Positions 41,220 to 50,045 are shown, numbered from the stretch's first letter. The stretch: DNA of 64,000 nucleotides from Bacteroidota bacterium (GCA_023461035.1 JAEWOD010000007.1:1-64000); one strand, 5' to 3'. Translations and numbers: made by a program. The notes: a model not told the origin generated them from the sequence alone.

Positions 41220-42275
41220 TTAGTTTTCCAATAAAATCAATCCGTGATTTTTTCCTCTTCGTTGGTTGTAAATCAGGATTTTTTGAAACGAATCTTTTTT
41301 CAAATCATTCAATTGTAAGATTTGAGGAATTCGTTGATTTTCAAATATTTTCAATGCAATTTCCACCGCAATTGCACTGGCAGTATCAAATTCACCAACT
41401 ACATTTTTGAAGCTGATTTGTGGAGTCTCTTTTAACAAGGAATTGGAAACATTTTCATAAATGTCGTCATAGCGCGAATCTCCATTATTTCCCAAAATCA
41501 CCGCATCCAAATCGGAAATTGAAACTTCATTTTCCTTTAAAAAATTCTGAATAAATTCTTGTGGATTTTCAACTTCGAATTTTGTGCGAACCGCAAAAAT
41601 GCTTCCTAAAGAATTCTCTTTTTCCTCTGCCGAAGCCACAAAAAATCCGGTGCCTTCCGCATTTACTTCTCCGATTGAATCTGAATTTAAATCAACTGGG
41701 ATTTTAGGATTTATAGCGTTTACATATCCTGCCAATTCCCAAAATTTCATGGTTTGTTCACTTATTTCTTCCAGTCCTCCGATTAGAATATTTGCTTTTG
41801 AAGTTTCATTCAGGTAAAGCATTCCATCCAGCAAAGCCGACTCAAAAGAGTTGGAATTGTTCGTGTAGGTCATATTGTAACCCTTGCAACCGAGTGCGAG
41901 TGCGACTGTTGCCGCCGCCATGTTGTGTGTGGATTGGATAAACGGAGTCGGATTGAGCATACCGCCTTCATTGTCCCACATGGCTTCCACAAATTTTTCG
42001 GAATCACGCAGACAGCCTTCACCGGTTCCGGTAATCACAGCGTCAATCGTCAGCTTTCCGGCTTTCTGAATCGCTTTTTGAGAGGCATACACCGCCATCC
42101 GCATACTTTTTCCCATTCGCCGCAACTGCAAAGCCGGGATAAATTCCTTGTAATCCGGGTCGATGGCTTTGATGCCGTTTTCGGAATATTGGGTGATTTC
42201 TTCAAAAAAATAATCATCCCGAAAACTCGGTTGAATGGAAATCGAACAGGAACTATGGATGTATATTTTTTTCAT
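41220..42275 (-). CDS. Ketosynthase-like chain-length-factor homologue without active-site Cys
   Basis: This 351-residue thiolase-fold protein is aligned by RRMGKSMRMAVYASQKAI, GTGEGCLRDSEKF and STHNMAAATVALALGCKGYNMTYTNNSNSFESALLDG. The nucleophile position falls in TNNSNSF and has no Cys. The usual 'HGT' and 'GH' histidines are replaced (NNGDSRYDD and GEFDTASA). It therefore cannot condense on its own and is probably the CLF partner of one of the active ketosynthases. It is separated from its ketosynthase neighbour by a toxin-antitoxin insertion. Confidence 0.8.
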   Translation of the reverse strand: MKKIYIHSSCSISIQPSFRDDYFFEEITQYSENGIKAIDPDYKEFIPALQLRRMGKSMRMAVYASQKAIQKAGKLTIDAVITGTGEGCLRDSEKFVEAMWDNEGGMLNPTPFIQSTHNMAAATVALALGCKGYNMTYTNNSNSFESALLDGMLYLNETSKANILIGGLEEISEQTMKFWELAGYVNAINPKIPVDLNSDSIGEVNAEGTGFFVASAEEKENSLGSIFAVRTKFEVENPQEFIQNFLKENEVSISDLDAVILGNNGDSRYDDIYENVSNSLLKETPQISFKNVVGEFDTASAIAVEIALKIFENQRIPQILQLNDLKKDSFQKILIYNQRRGKNHGLILLEN

Positions 42276-42359
42276 TTAATCCTCAAAAGGAAACAAAATT
42301 CGGAAAATCAGGTGGTTTTTCCTAATTGTTGAATGGATTGAAATGAAATTACTTAAGGA

Positions 42360-42387
42360 TTTGGAACGGATTTATTTTGTAAATTTG
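42360..42387 (+). promoter_or_regulatory. Promoter of the inserted toxin-antitoxin pair
   Basis: TTTG (42360-42363) and TAAATTTG (42380-42387) are separated by 16 bases, matching the Bacteroidota consensus. The antitoxin ATG follows 16 bases later. Confidence 0.6.
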
Positions 42388-42403
42388 GAATTATTTGATT
42401 GTT

Positions 42404-42637
42404 ATGGATATTCAAACCGACATAAAATGGATTCAACAAGAATTAGGAAAAATTAAAGATCCTGATTTGATTGACATTTTCAAAAAATTGTTACAGATGA
42501 GAAATAAAAGTCGGGCAATGACAATTGAGCAATATAATCAGGAAATTGAAAATGCTGAAAAAGACATTGAGGCAGGGCGTGTTTTTTCAATTGAGCAGAT
42601 TAAATACCTGAATGAAGAATGGAAGAAATCACTGTAA
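42404..42637 (+). CDS. Antitoxin of a RelE/ParE-type pair inside the pigment cluster
   Basis: This 77-residue protein, MDIQTDIKWIQQELGKIKDPDLIDIFKKLLQMRNK, has a second half, MTIEQYNQEIENAEKDIEAGRVFSIEQIKYLNEEW, typical of the small helical antitoxins paired with ParE-like toxins in Bacteroidota. Its end overlaps the toxin start by 19 bases. The strand is opposite to the surrounding pigment genes. Confidence 0.78.
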   Translation: MDIQTDIKWIQQELGKIKDPDLIDIFKKLLQMRNKSRAMTIEQYNQEIENAEKDIEAGRVFSIEQIKYLNEEWKKSL

Positions 42638-42918
42638 TATGGACTGAAACTTCCAGAAAACAATTAGAAGAAATTTATTTATATATAGCTGAAGAGTCTA
42701 TAATTCAAGCTGATAGAATTTTCACAAAATTGGTAAACTCTACTTCTTTATTGAATAAATATCCTTTTAAATATCCGGCGGATAAATACAAACTAAACAA
42801 TAAGGGAGATTATAGGGCTTATGAAATTTACCATTTTCGAATTACCTATAGAATTGTCCAATCGGTTATTTACATTGTTAGAATCAGGAGTACTTATCAG
42901 AATCCGGAAGAGTTCTGA
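42619..42918 (+). CDS. RelE/ParE-superfamily toxin inside the pigment cluster
   Basis: This 99-residue protein has the ParE pattern: VIWTETSRKQLEEIYLYIAEESIIQADRIFTKLVNSTSLLNKYPFKYP, then YRAYEIYHFRITYRIVQSVIYIVRIRSTYQNPEE. The overlap with the antitoxin implies translational coupling. The toxin stop codon is 1 base from the convergent ketosynthase stop codon. Confidence 0.85.
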   Translation: MEEITVIWTETSRKQLEEIYLYIAEESIIQADRIFTKLVNSTSLLNKYPFKYPADKYKLNNKGDYRAYEIYHFRITYRIVQSVIYIVRIRSTYQNPEEF

Positions 42919-42919
42919 C

Positions 42920-44107
42920 CTATTTCGTAAAAACCAAACTACTACAATTCCCGCCAAAGCCCAATGAATTGGATAAAACCGTTTTGATTTTCTTTGATTT
43001 GATTTCCGTTTGAGGTTTCAAATCAAATTCTTTCATCGGGGTTTTCCAGTTCAAATTGGCGAAAACCGTTTGATTTTTTAGTGCCAATAAAGAGAAAACC
43101 GCTTCCACTGCTCCGGCAGCCGCCAGTGTATGCCCGGTAAACGCTTTGGTAGAACTGAAATCGGGGAGCTTTTCAAAAATTCGTAAAATGGATTTTCCTT
43201 CGGAGAAATCATTGTTCGGTGTTGCGGTTCCGTGCGCATTGACGTAATCAATTTCATTTGGCTTCAAATCCGCAATCTTCAAAGCCGTTTGAATCGCTAA
43301 AAATGCACCTTCGCCATCATCCGAAGAAGCCGTCTGATGAAAAGCATCATTTGCATTTCCGTATCCGGCAAGAAATCCCAAAATCTCTTTTCCTTTTGCC
43401 GATTCTTCCGATTCCAGCACGATATAAGCCGCAGCTTCGCCCAAATTCAAACCTTTACGGTTATCGTCAAATGGCTGGCAATGTTCGTCCGAATAAATCA
43501 TCAGCGAGGAAAATCCGTTGATGGTAAACGCCGATAGCGAATCGGTTCCACCCACCACGGCTCTGTCCAGAATTCCGGCTTTGATCATCCTTGCGCCCAG
43601 CATAATCGCATTCGCAGCAGAGGAACAAGCGGTACTGATCGTCGTTACATAGTCTTTGATTCCTGTGATTTCGGCCATTTGTTCGGCATGAACGCCACAA
43701 TTTTGCGTCGGGATGAATTTTCGGTTTTTTTCCGATTCCGGGAAGTCAAAATAGTATTTTTCAGTGGCATCCATTCCGCCCACGGTTGTCGCTGAAATCA
43801 GTCCCGTTTTCAATCCGTCGTTTAGATTCAATCCGGCAGACCGAACCGCTTCTTTTGCTGCTGTTAATCCCAGCAAAGTGCTTCTGGTAAAAGCTTCGTT
43901 GGAATTTAAATCCAATTCGGAATAAAAATCTTCATTGGATTTGAGAATTTCACCCACCCATTTTTCCTGATGAATCAACGGGTCTGTAACCGAATATTTT
44001 TTGATACCGTGACGGCTTTCGAGCAAAGAAGATTCGTTCTCAGCCACATTGTTCCCGATGGCCGAAATTATACCCATTCCGGTAATGGCAATCGGTTTGT
44101 TTTTCAT
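42920..44107 (-). CDS. Beta-ketoacyl-ACP synthase, FabF-like
   Basis: This 395-residue condensing enzyme has the nucleophile Cys161 in TISTACSSAANAIMLG, and the two histidines in VNAHGTATPNND and KAFTGHTLAAAG. It should extend the polyene chain by decarboxylative condensation with malonyl-ACP. Its start overlaps the ACP stop by 1 base, so the carrier protein is co-translated. The Cys-less homologue at 41220 is a likely partner. Confidence 0.92.
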   Translation of the reverse strand: MKNKPIAITGMGIISAIGNNVAENESSLLESRHGIKKYSVTDPLIHQEKWVGEILKSNEDFYSELDLNSNEAFTRSTLLGLTAAKEAVRSAGLNLNDGLKTGLISATTVGGMDATEKYYFDFPESEKNRKFIPTQNCGVHAEQMAEITGIKDYVTTISTACSSAANAIMLGARMIKAGILDRAVVGGTDSLSAFTINGFSSLMIYSDEHCQPFDDNRKGLNLGEAAAYIVLESEESAKGKEILGFLAGYGNANDAFHQTASSDDGEGAFLAIQTALKIADLKPNEIDYVNAHGTATPNNDFSEGKSILRIFEKLPDFSSTKAFTGHTLAAAGAVEAVFSLLALKNQTVFANLNWKTPMKEFDLKPQTEIKSKKIKTVLSNSLGFGGNCSSLVFTK

Positions 44108-44364
44108 TATTTTGTGCGGTTTGCTTCGATGAAATCCGCCATCGTTTGGACAGTTTCAAACACTTTTCGTCCTTCTTTCGGGTCGGCCAATTTGATTCCG
44201 TAGGATTTGTCCAATAAGACGATTAATTCCAATGCGTCAATGGAATCCAAGCCCAATCCGTCACCGAAAAGCGGCGTGTCGTCCTGTAAATCCTCGATTG
44301 TTATATCTTCCAAATTTAATTGGGTAGTGATTTTTTCTTTTAATTCTTGTTTTAAATCGCTCAT
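44107..44364 (-). CDS. Acyl carrier protein 1 of the pigment cluster
   Basis: This 85-residue ACP carries its phosphopantetheine Ser41 in GLGLDSIDALELIVLLDKSYGIKL. It carries the growing acyl chain for the adjacent ketosynthase. It overlaps the ketosynthase-like gene upstream by 4 bases and the ketosynthase downstream by 1 base. The modifying transferase is not in the window. Confidence 0.93.
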   Translation of the reverse strand: MSDLKQELKEKITTQLNLEDITIEDLQDDTPLFGDGLGLDSIDALELIVLLDKSYGIKLADPKEGRKVFETVQTMADFIEANRTK

Positions 44365-44963
44365 TTCCTGTTGTATAAATGTTTTACGTTTTCTATGGTA
44401 TGTTTAGTATGTCCTTCTTTTTCAATTAAATAAATGAAAACATCTAAATTGTTTTCATCGGCTTCCACCCATCCGGCCAAGACTTTTTCCGCTTTGTTTT
44501 CATTCAACATTTGTTCGGTATAGGACACCAGCGTTTCGGGTGAAAATTTGTCAAATATAAGGAAAAGATTTTCACTGAATAGCTGATGACGGATGCTGAT
44601 TTCACCCAAAGCAATGTTGGGCAATGTATAGACAAAAACCGCCGGGCTGGCTGTTGCTTCCGCATCATAAATTGCTTGTGCATGTTTTTTGTCAGAAGCC
44701 ATACTGGAACTGCGATTGGAAAGGATTAGAGCCGTGTTGGTCTCCAATAAATTTTCCTTTTTTGAAATGAATTCAGCAGCTAAAAACGCCGATTTACACA
44801 ACAAATCCATTTTGAAAAATTTCGGATAAGCAGCTTCGGATTTTCGGTATATTTCTTTTAAAAAATCAGCATTGTTCTCGTCCGGATTTCTTTGCAGAAT
44901 TATGTTTCCATCACAAATCATTTCTTCGTTTGTGATGTGGTAGTAGGATTTGATATAATTCAT
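44361..44963 (-). CDS. Short ketosynthase-like protein, catalytically incomplete
   Basis: This 200-residue protein has N-terminal thiolase-fold features (ALILSNRSSSMASDKKHAQAIYDAEATASPAVFVYTLPNIALGEISIRHQLFSENLF). It covers only about half a ketosynthase and has no Cys at the nucleophile position. Similar half-length proteins in flexirubin loci are annotated as 3-oxoacyl-ACP synthases; a structural or chain-length role is more likely. The ATG at 44963 is preferred over a start seven codons upstream. TATATTTG on the minus strand at 44982-44989 is a likely promoter box. Confidence 0.65.
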   Translation of the reverse strand: MNYIKSYYHITNEEMICDGNIILQRNPDENNADFLKEIYRKSEAAYPKFFKMDLLCKSAFLAAEFISKKENLLETNTALILSNRSSSMASDKKHAQAIYDAEATASPAVFVYTLPNIALGEISIRHQLFSENLFLIFDKFSPETLVSYTEQMLNENKAEKVLAGWVEADENNLDVFIYLIEKEGHTKHTIENVKHLYNRK

Positions 44964-44981
44964 CTGAAACAAATTCGTCGT

Positions 44982-45032
44982 CAAATATAATTGAATTCTA
45001 AATTTAAAGGGTTTTCAATCGGACTAAATTTG
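44982..45032. promoter_or_regulatory. Divergent promoter boxes
   Basis: TATATTTG on the minus strand (44982-44989) faces the ketosynthase-like/ACP/ketosynthase genes. TAAATTTG on the plus strand (45025-45032) faces the two-gene island at 45080-45898. -33 elements are weak. Confidence 0.45.
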
Positions 45033-45079
45033 GGTAAATTGAAAAATAGCATTAACTTTTGACTGAAAAAATTTGATGC

Positions 45080-45580
45080 ATGCATTCTCTTTCTAAAACG
45101 ATTTTTTTACCCATTTTTAGCCTCATAGCTTTATCGTTTTCGCAATGTACAACTTCGCTTGCACCTCAATTTAATGAATTAATTTTTTCCGAATTGAGCA
45201 GTTCTTCTGAAGAAATTTTAGTGTTTTTCGCTTCCATCGAAAAAGGAACGGAGTCGAAAGATTTTGATGACCGAGAAGAAACCTATCATGAATTAATTGG
45301 GAAATTTGAGGCATTGGAATTGGAAACCCGAGCGCGTCCGATTCCAGGAAACGGCGTGTTGACCAGGGTAAACAAAGCATTGGAGATTCGGGGTTCAACT
45401 TCCATTTCGGGCGATTATCCGAGTGCTCATGCGATGGGTAAAATCGCTGAAACACTTCAAATGATGAAAAATACCGATGAACAAAATGATATGGGAAACA
45501 TTGCCGTCAAGACTTTTAAAAACCAGATTTTGATCTATTTGGATCAGGCACTCACGTATGAAAACTTTTTGAACCGATAA
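45080..45580 (+). CDS. Putative lipoprotein, first gene of a two-gene island
   Basis: This 166-residue protein has a hydrophobic N-terminus ending LSFSQCTTS, a plausible though imperfect lipobox. The mature part is helical (EELVFFASIEKGTESKDFDDREETYHELIGKFEALELETRARP). I recognise no family. The next gene starts 3 bases after its stop, so the two are co-transcribed, opposite to the pigment genes. Confidence 0.6.
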   Translation: MHSLSKTIFLPIFSLIALSFSQCTTSLAPQFNELIFSELSSSSEEILVFFASIEKGTESKDFDDREETYHELIGKFEALELETRARPIPGNGVLTRVNKALEIRGSTSISGDYPSAHAMGKIAETLQMMKNTDEQNDMGNIAVKTFKNQILIYLDQALTYENFLNR

Positions 45581-45583
45581 ATT

Positions 45584-45898
45584 ATGACAGAAGAAATCAG
45601 CACCATCCTGACGGAAATCAAAACGGTTACTTCCGAAATTCTGAACAAAGACTTGTCAAAAGTCCGAGGTTTCAGCAAACGACAATTGAAAGCCATCGCT
45701 ACGCAAGCTCTTTTGGTGAAAGAAGGTGTGGTAGCCGGACAAATTCAGTCGGATTTACAAAAGTTTTTTGAAGACAGTCTGAAAGATATGGTTACCAATT
45801 TCGTGAATACTTTGAAAGGAATTACGGCTGTCATTTTGGAAAAAGTTTGGAATGCAATTGTCGAAATTTTATGGAAAACAATCGGATTTGTAATTTAA
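45584..45898 (+). CDS. Small helical protein, second gene of the island
   Basis: This 104-residue protein is predicted all-helical with an amphipathic coiled-coil body (LTEIKTVTSEILNKDLSKVRGFSKRQLKAIATQALLVKEG) and a hydrophobic C-terminus (VILEKVWNAIVEILWKTIGFVI). It could lie on the membrane or act as a partner of the upstream lipoprotein. The function is unknown. A MITE-like element begins 53 bases downstream. Confidence 0.55.
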   Translation: MTEEISTILTEIKTVTSEILNKDLSKVRGFSKRQLKAIATQALLVKEGVVAGQIQSDLQKFFEDSLKDMVTNFVNTLKGITAVILEKVWNAIVEILWKTIGFVI

Positions 45899-45950
45899 TG
45901 TAAATATGATATGGAAGGGTGTTGTTCCATCTGAATAATTGATATTTCAA

Positions 45951-46129
45951 ATTTTAAACATTAAGTATTATAGGGCAATTCAATTTATTAAGATTTATTA
46001 AGAAACCCGGCGGGTTTAAGATGATCTTAATCAACTTGGTGATACTTAATAAATCTTAATGTGTTTATTTACAATTTATTATTGATGCGCCTAAAGCAAA
46101 ATTCAGATAATTCTTAATGTTTTTTTTAA
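45951..46129 (-). mobile_element. MITE-like element, copy 2
   Basis: This is the inverted relative of the element at 7112-7290 and has nearly the same length. On the minus strand it reads AAAACATTAAGAATTA at the start, CAAGTTGATTAAGATCATC in the core, a hairpin AAACCCGCCGGGTTT, CTTAATAAATCTTAATAAA and CTTAATGTTTAAAA at the end. The element abuts the stop codon of the ketosynthase at 46130. Confidence 0.65.
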
Positions 46130-47251
46130 TTAAACTTTCTCAAAAACACTCGCAATATTACTTCCCCCAAATCCTGAAGCTGTTTTCAGAAAGCTTTTCA
46201 GTTCTTTAGTTTCAGCATTTTGAATCAAATTCACCGGATAGGTCGTGCCCTGATTTTCAAATCCCAGCGAGGGAATCAATACATTGTTTTTCAAAGAATG
46301 AATGCTCAAAATCGTTTCCAGTAAACCGCTTGCACCTAAAGTGTGACCAAAACAAGCTTTCAGGCTATTGGCCGGAATTTCCGATAATCCCGAACGATGA
46401 AAAGCGATGGATTCCATTTCGTCGTTGTAAAGAGTTGCGGTTCCGTGCGCCGAAATAAAGTCGATTTCCACTTCGGAATTAGCCAATGCTTTTTGGATGC
46501 TTCGAAACAAGCCTTCGCCGGTTCGGGACGGTCCCGAAATATGATTGGCATCGTTAAAAGTACCGCTCCCCAAAATTCTAACCGAATTTTTCGTCGGAAC
46601 TTTGGTCAGATAAACGGCTGCAACGGCTTCTCCCAAATTGATGCCGACCCGGTCACGGTCAAAAGGCCTGCAAACCGAATTGCTCACAGCTTGAAAAGAT
46701 TCAAACCCCGATAAAATAAACTTTGAAACTTCATCGGCTCCGATGACGATGGCATTTTCAAATTCGTCCGACTGCAATAATCTTTTGGCGAATTCAATTG
46801 CCAAAGAACCGGAAATACAGGCGTTTGAAACGATTTGAATTTTATTTTTTAATGCGAAATAATTTTCAATTTTTTGGGTCAGCGAAGTCAATAAAGCTCG
46901 TTCGTTTGAGAAATTAAATTCCGGATTTTCCAAAACCGAAATATTTCCTTTGGTAGAAGAAAGGACAATTAAAGTTCGTTCAGAAATCTGAATATTTTCA
47001 TTTGAAATTAATTCATTCAAACAAAGTATAATCAGTTTTTCGAGTCTTGTAAAGGATTCGTCTAAATTCAATCCGGCAAACCATTCTTCCTTTTCCTCAA
47101 TTAACGAAGCATAAAAATCTTGTTGGGAAAGTTTCGGGTTTACATGTTTTTTTACCGCCGTTTCGCCTGATTTTATTTTCTCAAATGCCAATTCGCTCCC
47201 GATTCCGAAAGGAGTTATCAAAAAATCTGCTGTTATAAAAATGTTGGTCAT
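46130..47251 (-). CDS. Beta-ketoacyl-ACP synthase of the pigment cluster
   Basis: This 373-residue ketosynthase has its nucleophile Cys145 in IVSNACISGSLAIEFAKRLL, and catalytic histidines in SAHGTATLYNDE and KACFGHTLGASG. It is somewhat shorter than FabF, with a reduced N-terminal part. It is probably one of the chain-extending enzymes. The gene stands between the MITE-like element and a repeat-containing gap. Confidence 0.87.
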   Translation of the reverse strand: MTNIFITADFLITPFGIGSELAFEKIKSGETAVKKHVNPKLSQQDFYASLIEEKEEWFAGLNLDESFTRLEKLIILCLNELISNENIQISERTLIVLSSTKGNISVLENPEFNFSNERALLTSLTQKIENYFALKNKIQIVSNACISGSLAIEFAKRLLQSDEFENAIVIGADEVSKFILSGFESFQAVSNSVCRPFDRDRVGINLGEAVAAVYLTKVPTKNSVRILGSGTFNDANHISGPSRTGEGLFRSIQKALANSEVEIDFISAHGTATLYNDEMESIAFHRSGLSEIPANSLKACFGHTLGASGLLETILSIHSLKNNVLIPSLGFENQGTTYPVNLIQNAETKELKSFLKTASGFGGSNIASVFEKV

Positions 47252-47264
47252 TTGAATTCTATTT

Positions 47265-47362
47265 TACCATAAGGTACACTAAGTTTTTTCACTAAGAGGA
47301 CAAGGAGAGATTGAAAAATTGTGGCCTTTGTGTTTCCCTTGTGGTCTTTGTGGTTAAAATTA
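47265..47362. repeat. Intergenic repeat related to that at 9826-9925
   Basis: Read on the minus strand, it carries TTAACCACAAAGACCACAAG, ACACAAAGGCCACAA and CTTAGTGAAAAAACTTAGTG. These are the same word set as the gap upstream of murF-alr, in the opposite orientation. Confidence 0.45.
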
Positions 47363-47779
47363 TGACAAAATTAAATTATGTTTACGCTTCCAATCCTCAA
47401 AAAATGGTGGATTTGACAAATACAACTCACCGGATTTTTGGTCGGTAAAAACCTGAATCGTTTCTCCGGTTGCAACCAGTTGATCTTCTGAATTGAAAAT
47501 TTTATAGGTAAAATGCAGCTTTGCCGCCACTTCGGGAATGTAAAGTGTTTCAATCCTTGCCCAATCACCATGCCGTAGCGGAAATTTATAATCAACAATA
47601 CATTTCACAATCGGTGCAAACAACCCCGCATTCTGAATGTCTTTGTACGAAATCCCAAATTCCTCTCCAAAAGCCTCACGGCCGTCTTCCAGATAGGTCA
47701 CATAATGCCCGTGCCAGACAATCCCCAACGGATCGGTTTCGTTAAATCGGACTCTGAATTTTGAAGTATGTGAAAGCAT
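47360..47779 (-). CDS. Acyl-CoA/ACP thioesterase, YbgC-like hotdog
   Basis: This 139-residue 4HBT protein has VRFNETDPLGIVWHGHYVTYLEDGREAFGEEFGI, where the Asp of ETDPLG is the catalytic residue of YbgC-type thioesterases. In flexirubin and aryl-polyene loci such enzymes are thought to release or trim acyl intermediates. Its position between the ketosynthase and the ABC exporter fits chain release, by inference. Confidence 0.85.
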   Translation of the reverse strand: MLSHTSKFRVRFNETDPLGIVWHGHYVTYLEDGREAFGEEFGISYKDIQNAGLFAPIVKCIVDYKFPLRHGDWARIETLYIPEVAAKLHFTYKIFNSEDQLVATGETIQVFTDQKSGELYLSNPPFFEDWKRKHNLILS

Positions 47780-47818
47780 TGTTTAAATATTATTATCGCG
47801 AACTTCGTAATTCGCACA

Positions 47819-49111
47819 TTAAATCAAATTATTCCGTTTATTAATCCAAACCGACAACATAAAGGTTGCGGCAAAAAATCCGAACAATAGCAATAATTCT
47901 TTTGCAATATCGAGAAGATTTCCATTTCGGAGAATGATGTCATAAAACGCCGTAATTCCCCAGTTCATCGGTGAAAAAACCGCTACCTTCTGCATGATTT
48001 CGGGCATCAGATAAACCGGAACCCAAATCCCGCCGATGGCCGAAATAATAATCGTAAAAATCGCTCCAAACGGCGCACTTTGTTCCTGGGTTTTCATAAT
48101 CGTTCCGATTAAAATCCCCAGTCCGATGGCCGCAAAGGACGAAAAGATTACCACAATGGTCATTGGAATCAGTTTGGAGCCGGGTTTAAACGGAATCAGT
48201 CCGAGATGCGGAAATAAAAACCTAGCAATCAGCAACATAAGCACAAACTGAATCAAGCAAATGAACGTGTAGGTAATGATTTTTCCCGAAGCAATGGTCG
48301 CATAGGAAACCGGGCTGGTGCGGATCCGGATGATGGTTCCCAGATTTTTTTCTTTTACAATGTTAATTCCAAGCGGCACCACGATGAAGAAAATCCCAAA
48401 GAGAATCCAAGCCGGAACATTGTGCTGAACCGTATTGGGCACAATTCCGTCTTCTCCTTTCTGAGCGATGATTTCTTCAAACTGAATGGCATTATCATCC
48501 ATCATATTGCCTTCTGTTTCGATGCCCATTTGTTCTTCAAAAACCGTATAAATCTTTTTGGATTCCACTTTGGACATCAGTTTTTCGATGTCATTTTTGA
48601 CCGAATTCCGAAAGGTTTCGCCTGCCGCCGGATCAAAATACAGTTTGATTTTTCCTAATTTTCCCTGAGGTTGCTCCGTAACAGCGGTTTGGGCAGAATC
48701 GGATTCGTCCAATGAAAATTCGGCAAGAATCTTTTCCACATTTGAATTGATCCTCGACTCCAGCGCGCCGGAAAGATTCTCGGGAATCACCAATGCGATC
48801 TGGTATTTCCCGCTGCTTACCAATTGTCGTGCAGTGATTTCATCAATGGTTTTTCCGTCTTGAGTCTGAATCAGTTTCAGGGATTCGGTTTCGGAAATAT
48901 TTTTTTCGATTGTTTTACCCAATTCGCCACCGTCATTGTTGACCAAAACAATCGGCATCACGCTGTTTCCGGCTTCCCGAAACGTGCTTTGTTGGATTAA
49001 AGTAATGGTAATCAACAGGATGGAAGGCATGATGAACAAAATTCCCAATCCTCCCCAATCACGCATCAGAAGCAGCATTTCTTTTTTTATGGAAGCCCGG
49101 AGTTTATGCAT
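47819..49111 (-). CDS. ABC-2 type transporter permease
   Basis: This 430-residue protein has an N-terminal membrane helix (18-38), a large periplasmic domain (about 40-230) and five to six C-terminal helices from about 235 (WILFGIFFIVVPLGINIVKEK…ISAIGGIWVPVYLMP…). This is the ABC2_membrane_3/YhhJ-like layout. It overlaps the ATPase gene by 8 bases, so the two form one exporter. Moving the pigment or its precursor out of the inner membrane is the likely job. Confidence 0.88.
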   Translation of the reverse strand: MHKLRASIKKEMLLLMRDWGGLGILFIMPSILLITITLIQQSTFREAGNSVMPIVLVNNDGGELGKTIEKNISETESLKLIQTQDGKTIDEITARQLVSSGKYQIALVIPENLSGALESRINSNVEKILAEFSLDESDSAQTAVTEQPQGKLGKIKLYFDPAAGETFRNSVKNDIEKLMSKVESKKIYTVFEEQMGIETEGNMMDDNAIQFEEIIAQKGEDGIVPNTVQHNVPAWILFGIFFIVVPLGINIVKEKNLGTIIRIRTSPVSYATIASGKIITYTFICLIQFVLMLLIARFLFPHLGLIPFKPGSKLIPMTIVVIFSSFAAIGLGILIGTIMKTQEQSAPFGAIFTIIISAIGGIWVPVYLMPEIMQKVAVFSPMNWGITAFYDIILRNGNLLDIAKELLLLFGFFAATFMLSVWINKRNNLI

Positions 49112-49850
49112 TGCGAATTTGGTTTCCGGTTAATTCCAAAAATACTTCTTCCAGATTGGCAGCATCTTTCACTTGCTGAATCAGTTCGTCAGAAGTTCCC
49201 TGAATGATGATCTTTCCTTTGTCAATGATGCTCAGCCGCGTACAGAAATTCTGTGCTTCTGCTAAGTGATGCGAGGTGTAAACGATGGTTGTCCCTTGCA
49301 TATTCAACTCTTCTAAAATGCTGATAATCACTTCTTTGGATTGAATGTCAACCCCGACGGTTGGTTCGTCCAGAAATAAGATTTCAGGTTGGTGAAGAAT
49401 CCCGGTTAAAAGGTTGATTCTTCGTTTCATGCCGCCCGAGAAATCTTTGATGGGACGATTTCGGTAATCCAAAAGATTGACTTTTTCCAATCCCGATTCA
49501 ATCCGGTTTTTCAAATCATTTCCATGCAGATTGTACAAACTTCCAAAGAATTCCAGATTTTCAAAAGCCGTCAATGTCGGATATAGTGCATATTCCTGTG
49601 GCACAACACCCATTTTTTTCTGAATTTGGGTTCGATGGGAATTGAAATTCAATCCGCTTAGTTTGATTTCGCCTGATGTAGGCGCGAGAAGCCCGCACAT
49701 CATGGAAATCAATGTGGTTTTTCCGGCTCCGTTTGGACCGAGCAAGCCGAAAATTTCGCCTTTTGAAATCCCGAGATTAAAATCACGGATAACAAAGGTT
49801 TTTTTCCCGTCATAGGATTTGCTCAAATTATGACACTGAATGGCTTCCAT
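49104..49850 (-). CDS. ABC transporter ATP-binding protein
   Basis: This 248-residue ATPase has Walker A GLLGPNGAGKTT, Q-loop VVPQEYALYP, signature DFSGGMKRRINL, Walker B ILFLDEPTVGVD and the switch His in VYTSHHLAEAQ. The start MEAIQCHNLSKSYDG at 49850 is preferred; the upstream reading adds 12 residues without family support. It energises the overlapping permease. Confidence 0.95.
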   Translation of the reverse strand: MEAIQCHNLSKSYDGKKTFVIRDFNLGISKGEIFGLLGPNGAGKTTLISMMCGLLAPTSGEIKLSGLNFNSHRTQIQKKMGVVPQEYALYPTLTAFENLEFFGSLYNLHGNDLKNRIESGLEKVNLLDYRNRPIKDFSGGMKRRINLLTGILHQPEILFLDEPTVGVDIQSKEVIISILEELNMQGTTIVYTSHHLAEAQNFCTRLSIIDKGKIIIQGTSDELIQQVKDAANLEEVFLELTGNQIRNA

Positions 49851-50045
49851 CGTTTGCGAAAGTAAAAAAGTTTGGACAAAGTACAAAGGGAAGTAGGGTT
49901 TTGGATGTACGATTTGGGAAGTACGAAGTAAGATTTAGGATATAAGATGTTTTGATGTTAGAATTTGGAAATATTAAATCCAAAAGATTCAACTAAAAAT
50001 AATGGATGAAAATGTTAAATTGCATTAAGATTTATAAATTTTTTT

